Below, piece after piece: positions 59,870 through 64,000 of a DNA stretch of 64,000 nucleotides. Positions within the stretch are counted from its first letter, which is position 1, and each line of letters starts with the position of its first letter. The notes below the pieces were generated by a model. That model saw only the letters and a list, made by a program, of their open reading frames with translations. It did no database searches and had not been told where the DNA came from. Position numbers and translations under genes: made by a program. Origin of the DNA: CBDBCU01 sp965242615 (GTDB lineage: Bacteria > Chloroflexota > Dehalococcoidia > Lucifugimonadales > UBA3495); assembly GCA_965242615.1 (NCBI GenBank), contig CBDESR010000005.1:1054001-1118000 (forward strand). The letters run 5' to 3'.

Positions 59870-61234
59870 ATGCTTTACAACGCCGAGCGCCGCGACATCT
59901 CCATCGCCCTGGGCGGCGATGCGATGATTACCCGCCGAATGCAGGCTTTCAACGAACCCCGTTTCCTCCAGCTGGTCGAAATCCTGCGCCACTCCGATGT
60001 TTCCCTGGTCAACCTGGAAATGCTCTTTCACAACTACGAAAGCAGCTGGCAGTGGAGCAGCGCCACCTACACCCGCTCCGACCCCAAAAACCTCAAAGAA
60101 CTCCAGTGGATGGGCATTAACGCCGTCACCGCCGCCAACAACCACTCCTTCGACTTCTCCGAGGGCGGATTTCTCACCACCCTGGAACACTGCCGGGATT
60201 TGGATTTGGCTTGCGCCGGCGGCGGCCATAATCTGGACGAAGCCCGCGCCCCGGCTTATGTGGACTCCGCCCGCGGCCGGGTCGCCGTAATGGGCGCCAC
60301 CAGCACCTTCAGCGAGCAGTCCCGGGCCGGCTCCGGCCGCCCCGATTTCCCCGGCCGTCCCGGCGTCAACGCCCCCCGCCACAACATTACCCACCATGTC
60401 CAGCCCGATGTTTTTGACGCCCTCCGCAAAGCCAGCCTGGAGTTGGGCTTCGACGCCGAACACGCCTTTTACCGCCACTTCGGGTTTCGCGGCGACGAGG
60501 ACGCCCCGGACTACAGCCGCGAAATGGAGTTCTTGGAAAACAAGTTTGTCCGGGACGAGGAATTCGCCGTCCGCACCGCCCTGAACCGGGAGGACCAAGC
60601 CGGCATCGGCAACTGGATCCGCGGCGCGCAAAAGCAAGCCGACTGGCTCGTCTATGGCGTCCACTGCCACGAAAGCGGCCCCGAGGGCGACTTTCACGGC
60701 CATTCCCGCCTGTCCCCGCCGCAGTTTCTAATGGACTTTGCCCGCTGGACCATCGACCAAGGCTGCGCCGCCTTTGTCGGCCACGGCCCCCACTTCCTCC
60801 GCGGCATCGAGATTTACCAAAACCGCCCCATTTTCTACAGCCTCGGCAACTTCATCTTTCAGAACGAAAGCGTCCTCTGGCTGCCCCACGAAGCCTACCG
60901 CCGTTTCAACCTGACCTTTGACCACACGCCGGGCGACTATCTCGACACCCGTTCCGGCGGCGGTACCCGCGCCTTTGCCGCCGACCCGGTGTTCTGGCAA
61001 AGCGTGGTTGCGGTATGCCACTACGCCGGCGGCGACCTGAAAGAAGTCATCCTCCATCCCATCGACCTCGGCTTTGGCCGCCCCATCCCCCAGCGCGGCC
61101 GCCCCCTACTGGCTGACGAACCCATCGCCCGCCAAACCCTCCAATGGCTGCAACAAGTCTCCGCCCCCTTCGGCACCGAAATTGCCATTGAGGAAGGGGA
61201 GCAGGGGGATTTGGTAGGAGTAATCCGGGTGTAA
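59870..61234 (+). CDS. CapA/PgsA-family protein
   Basis: The 454-residue metallophosphatase-like CapA protein has ISIALGGDAMITRRM, VSLVNLEMLFHN, GINAVTAANNHSFDFSEGGF, WLVYGVHCHESGPEGDFHGH, GCAAFVGHGPHFLRGIEIYQ and PIFYSLGNFIFQNE, the metal-binding motifs in order. Family members take part in poly-gamma-glutamate or capsule synthesis. No signal peptide or anchor is visible. AAGGAGG supports the start. Monocistronic, with a terminator after it. Confidence 0.88.
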   Translation: MLYNAERRDISIALGGDAMITRRMQAFNEPRFLQLVEILRHSDVSLVNLEMLFHNYESSWQWSSATYTRSDPKNLKELQWMGINAVTAANNHSFDFSEGGFLTTLEHCRDLDLACAGGGHNLDEARAPAYVDSARGRVAVMGATSTFSEQSRAGSGRPDFPGRPGVNAPRHNITHHVQPDVFDALRKASLELGFDAEHAFYRHFGFRGDEDAPDYSREMEFLENKFVRDEEFAVRTALNREDQAGIGNWIRGAQKQADWLVYGVHCHESGPEGDFHGHSRLSPPQFLMDFARWTIDQGCAAFVGHGPHFLRGIEIYQNRPIFYSLGNFIFQNESVLWLPHEAYRRFNLTFDHTPGDYLDTRSGGGTRAFAADPVFWQSVVAVCHYAGGDLKEVILHPIDLGFGRPIPQRGRPLLADEPIARQTLQWLQQVSAPFGTEIAIEEGEQGDLVGVIRV

Positions 61235-61246
61235 CGGAGGACAACC

Positions 61247-61275
61247 GCCGGGGCAGGCCATTAACCTGCCCCGGC
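61247..61275 (+). terminator. Terminator of the CapA gene
   Basis: 11-bp stem GCCGGGGCAGG/CCTGCCCCGGC with a 7-base loop, 13 bases after the stop. Confidence 0.65.
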
Positions 61276-61366
61276 AAATGCAATCTTACTGACCGTCGCC
61301 GCTTGACCATAACTAAGCGGTTGTAGTAAATTACCGCGTACATCAAACCCTCCCGCAGGTGTTGCT

Positions 61367-63058
61367 ATGCCCGGCAAAAAGCCACGCCACAAACCCGGAG
61401 AACCGCCTATCCGCACCATTGACTATACCGTCAACGCCGACGGTTGCTGGGTTTGGAACTGGTCGGTACATCGAAAAGGCTACGCCTCCGTATGGGTTGA
61501 CGGCCGCGGCGTCAAGGCGCACCGCGTTGCCTACGAACTGGCAAACGGCCTTATCCCTGAGGGTATGGTAATACGCCACATTTGCCCCAACGGAGGCAAT
61601 CCTTCCTGCGTCAACCCCGACCACCTGCGCGCCGGCACTCCTTCCGAAAATGCCCGGGATATGGCGGAAGCCGGCAATCAAGGCAACCAGAAACTCCTGC
61701 CTTCCGATGCCGCCGAAATCCGCCGCATATTCGCCGCCGGCAACGGCAAAACCTCGCGCCGCTCCATTGCCCGGCAGTACGGCGTAAGCTCCGGCACTAT
61801 CAGCTTGATTATCGCGAACAAAACCTTTTACGATCCGGGCTATACGCCACAACTGCCACAGCAACGCGGCGGTTTATCGGCCAAGCGGCTTGATGAGTCC
61901 CAAGCCGGACAAATTCGTCAGCTATATTCGACAGGCGAAATATCCCAACGGGACGTAGCCGCCAAGTTCGGAATTCACCCGGGCTGTGTGTCTCAGATTG
62001 TTCGCAATCTGCTCTATCCCGACTCCAGTTACACCGTTCCCACGCGCAAGGCAGTCAACCAGAAACTGACCCAGGCGCAAGCCGATGAAATCCGGGAGAA
62101 ATTCCGTAATGGTGTTTCCCGATCCGCGATAGCAAAAGAGTACGGGGTTCGTCAAAACACTGTACACCAGATAATCACCGGGAAAACCCATACCGGCATC
62201 CCCCGGCAATACCAGTCCCGGGCGAATATGGAGAGCGAGCCGCGCCCGACTCTCCAGTCAACCAAGGAGCCGGCCTCTACCGGCAAGGCTATGCAGGCTA
62301 AACGCCGCCGGGTGCGAAACTCTGACATCAGGCCGAAGCATCAGCCGGGCCAGCCGTTCATTACCGAAAACGACTGGGTGCTTGATCCGAAAACCGGCTG
62401 CCATAAGTGGCGGTGGGGCAACAAAAAGTATCGGCAACTTATCGAGTATAAGGGCAAGCGTGAACTTGCCTACCGGGTAAGTTGGGAACTGCACAACGGC
62501 CCCATTCCCGACGGTTACCAGATAAACCATCGTTGCAATAATGGCCGGTGCGTCAATCCGAAGCATCTGTATCTTGGCGACCAGTTCGCCAATATGCAGG
62601 ACACCGTCCATGCCGGCAATCACACTATCCAGAAACTTACCTGGGAGCAGGTAATAGAGATTCGCGCCAAGTACGAACCGGGCAAGTCCACGCATAAATC
62701 CTTGGCGCTCGAGTATGGCGGTGTTCACCTTTCTACCATCGGCGATATTGTCAACAATATAACTTTCCACGACCCCGGCTACACCTCCAAATCGCCTGAA
62801 GTCAGCGTCAGAAGGGTGCTAACCGACTCCGACGCGGCAACCATCCGCCAGCAGTATTGCGCCGAGGAAGTAAGCATGAGCGACTTGGCACACGATTTCG
62901 GCGTCAGCCGAAACACCATTGCTCGGATAATCCATAACGAAAATTACCAAGATACCGCCTACACGCCGCCGACCCGGGATTTCATTCGGAGCCGGCGGGG
63001 AATCGTTGTCGGGGAAAAGATTTCCTCGGCAAGGCTGGACTCCGGTAAAGGAGCTTAA
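61367..63058 (+). CDS. Protein with two HNH nuclease domains and five helix-turn-helix segments
   Basis: The 563-residue protein is built as HNH (about 15-100: GCWVWNW, HRVAYELANGLIPEGMVIRH, PSCVNPDHL), three HTH units (RRSIARQYGVSSGTISLII, QRDVAAKFGIHPGCVSQIV, RSAIAKEYGVRQNTVHQII), a second HNH (about 325-405: GCHKWRW, AYRVSWELHNGPIPDGYQIN, GRCVNPKHL) and two more HTH units (ending MSDLAHDFGVSRNTIARII). Single versions of this layout are free-standing homing-type endonucleases, often in phage. The doubling suggests internal duplication. It ends 3 bases before the cmk-like fragment. Confidence 0.8.
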   Translation: MPGKKPRHKPGEPPIRTIDYTVNADGCWVWNWSVHRKGYASVWVDGRGVKAHRVAYELANGLIPEGMVIRHICPNGGNPSCVNPDHLRAGTPSENARDMAEAGNQGNQKLLPSDAAEIRRIFAAGNGKTSRRSIARQYGVSSGTISLIIANKTFYDPGYTPQLPQQRGGLSAKRLDESQAGQIRQLYSTGEISQRDVAAKFGIHPGCVSQIVRNLLYPDSSYTVPTRKAVNQKLTQAQADEIREKFRNGVSRSAIAKEYGVRQNTVHQIITGKTHTGIPRQYQSRANMESEPRPTLQSTKEPASTGKAMQAKRRRVRNSDIRPKHQPGQPFITENDWVLDPKTGCHKWRWGNKKYRQLIEYKGKRELAYRVSWELHNGPIPDGYQINHRCNNGRCVNPKHLYLGDQFANMQDTVHAGNHTIQKLTWEQVIEIRAKYEPGKSTHKSLALEYGGVHLSTIGDIVNNITFHDPGYTSKSPEVSVRRVLTDSDAATIRQQYCAEEVSMSDLAHDFGVSRNTIARIIHNENYQDTAYTPPTRDFIRSRRGIVVGEKISSARLDSGKGA

Positions 63059-63061
63059 CCC

Positions 63062-63379
63062 TTGTCCCAACCGGCGGGAATTATCGCCATTGACGGGCAG
63101 GTCGCAGCCGGCAAAACGGCCGCCGGCCGCGCCTTGGCCCGGCGTCTGGACTGCCCTTATCTGGACACCGGCATTATGTACCGGGCAGTGGCTTGGCTGG
63201 CCCGGCGCGACAGCGTGGATGTAACCGATACCGCCGCCCTGGGCCAACTGGCGGCAGCCCCGTCTCAACCGTTATGCTACCTCCGCAACTTTCCCCATTC
63301 CCACATCAAGGACAGTTCTACCGATGCCGCAACCGCCCCGCCGCTGGCAGCTCCCGCCTGCCGCCGCAATCCCCAGTGA
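63062..63379 (+). CDS. cmk: Truncated cytidylate kinase
   Basis: The TTG start at 63062 begins IIAIDGQVAAGKTAAGRALA, the P-loop of CMP kinase, followed by LDCPYLDTGIMYRAVAWLAR. After about 66 residues the similarity ends. The frame continues as an unrelated Ser/Pro/Ala-rich tail (CYLRNFPHSHIKDSSTDAAT) overlapping the recJ start. A full Cmk has about 220 residues with the NMP-binding and lid regions, which are missing. Probably a remnant; a small active form is unlikely. Confidence 0.6.
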   Translation: MSQPAGIIAIDGQVAAGKTAAGRALARRLDCPYLDTGIMYRAVAWLARRDSVDVTDTAALGQLAAAPSQPLCYLRNFPHSHIKDSSTDAATAPPLAAPACRRNPQ

Positions 63380-64000
63380 ACTGTCCGACCTGCCCCCGGC
63401 TTTGGCGCAAATCCTGCTGGCCCGGGGCTTGGACACCGGGGAAAAGCTGCGCTGTTTTCTGGAGCCGCCGCAGCAACTGCCTTACAACCCCCTGCGCTTG
63501 AGCGGAATGACGCCGGCTTTGCAGCGGCTCACCGCCGCCCGGAAACGCCGGGAAACCGTGGGCCTCGTCGGCGATTTTGATGTGGACGGCGTAACCGGCA
63601 CCGCCATACTGATGGACGGCTTGGCCGACTTTGCTATCCCGACCATTCCCTACCTGCCGCACCGGGTTGACGAAGGGCATGGCTTGTCCGCCGCCGCTGT
63701 CCACCTACTCCACCAGCAGGGCGTCCAACTGATAATCACCGTCGACTGCGGCGTCGCTTCGACCGACGAGGCCGCTTTGGCCCGCCAGTTGGGAATGGAT
63801 GTAATCATCACCGACCACCACCTCCCCCCGGAAATTCCGCCAACGGCCGCCGCCATCATCAACCCCCGGATGCCCGGCAACGAATATCCCTTTCCCCAGC
63901 TTTGCGGCGCGGGACTGGCTTTCAAGCTGATGCAGGGCTTTTATCAGTGGCAGGGCTACGACTACCCGCGCCGTCTGCTCGAACTGGCCGCCTTAGGTAC
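63324..64000 (+). CDS. recJ: Single-stranded-DNA exonuclease RecJ, N-terminal part (runs off the window)
   Basis: The frame from ATG 63324 is open to the right edge. The visible 225 residues contain the DHH phosphoesterase motifs VGLVGDFDVDGVTGTAIL, IITVDCGVASTDEA, DVIITDHHLPPEIP and FPQLCGAGLAFKLMQ. RecJ degrades 5'-ended single-stranded DNA in recombination and repair. The ATG overlaps the tail of the cmk fragment. No strong RBS is seen, so translation may depend on the upstream frame. Confidence 0.88.
   Translation, partial: MPQPPRRWQLPPAAAIPSELSDLPPALAQILLARGLDTGEKLRCFLEPPQQLPYNPLRLSGMTPALQRLTAARKRRETVGLVGDFDVDGVTGTAILMDGLADFAIPTIPYLPHRVDEGHGLSAAAVHLLHQQGVQLIITVDCGVASTDEAALARQLGMDVIITDHHLPPEIPPTAAAIINPRMPGNEYPFPQLCGAGLAFKLMQGFYQWQGYDYPRRLLELAALG

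Overview
The window is a 64 kb piece of a GC-rich bacterial chromosome, open at both ends. The most likely source is a Chloroflexota bacterium (SAR202/Dehalococcoidia-like), probably a metagenome assembly. This is inferred from gene content: a form II CoxSLM molybdenum hydroxylase, a thiolase/DUF35 pair, several Uma2-family proteins, MutS2, and many small toxin-antitoxin modules in a high-GC background. No rRNA, tRNA or CRISPR array was recognised. Housekeeping genes are scattered (mutS2, rmuC, trpD/trpC/trpF, prs, surE, recJ) among a large accessory load.

Layout. 1-17 kb: a UDG-like protein, a GH15 glucanohydrolase, a PaaK-like ligase, three Uma2 genes (one frameshifted), an amidohydrolase, RmuC and a DUF2182 membrane protein. 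Among these sit three copies of a secreted-protein cassette (3857, 9273, 15330). The copies share a nearly invariant N-terminal half and a hairpin leader, but their C-terminal halves have diverged. 17-29 kb: mutS2, a coiled-coil nuclease-like protein, a trpD-(zinc ribbon)-(2TM)-trpC-trpF operon, a PIN module, and coxSLM, whose FAD subunit has a His-rich insertion. 29-36 kb: a MITE, a methyltransferase-HNH fusion, a 20-repeat TPR protein, surE, and DUF4258/DUF2283. 35.6-36.8 kb: a compact TIR + membrane-protein operon, the best candidate for a poorly described defence system. 37-44 kb: thiolase/DUF35, a HEPN-unknown-TPR operon, an SDR, an inositol-monophosphatase-like protein, a NucS-like nuclease and an amidohydrolase.

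44.4-49.5 kb is a complete 5.1 kb transposon with perfect 31-bp inverted ends and an 8-bp target duplication. It encodes an IS6-like DDE transposase, two paralogous membrane proteins with conserved ends and an unrelated central ectodomain, a PaREP1-like protein and an unknown protein. It inserted exactly at the ribosome-binding site and start codon of a large SF2 helicase gene. The RBS was duplicated, and a candidate promoter was left on the far side. 52-64 kb: prs, a DUF6516 module, a FIST protein, a type IIG restriction-modification enzyme continuous with a DUF433 antitoxin domain and followed by a DUF5615 toxin, a CapA protein, a double-HNH/five-HTH protein, a truncated cytidylate kinase and the start of recJ.

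Four genes (DUF1640-like, HigA-like, Uma2, helicase) are each broken by a one-base change in a homopolymer run. This may be assembly error, recent decay or slippage, and affects how those genes should be read.
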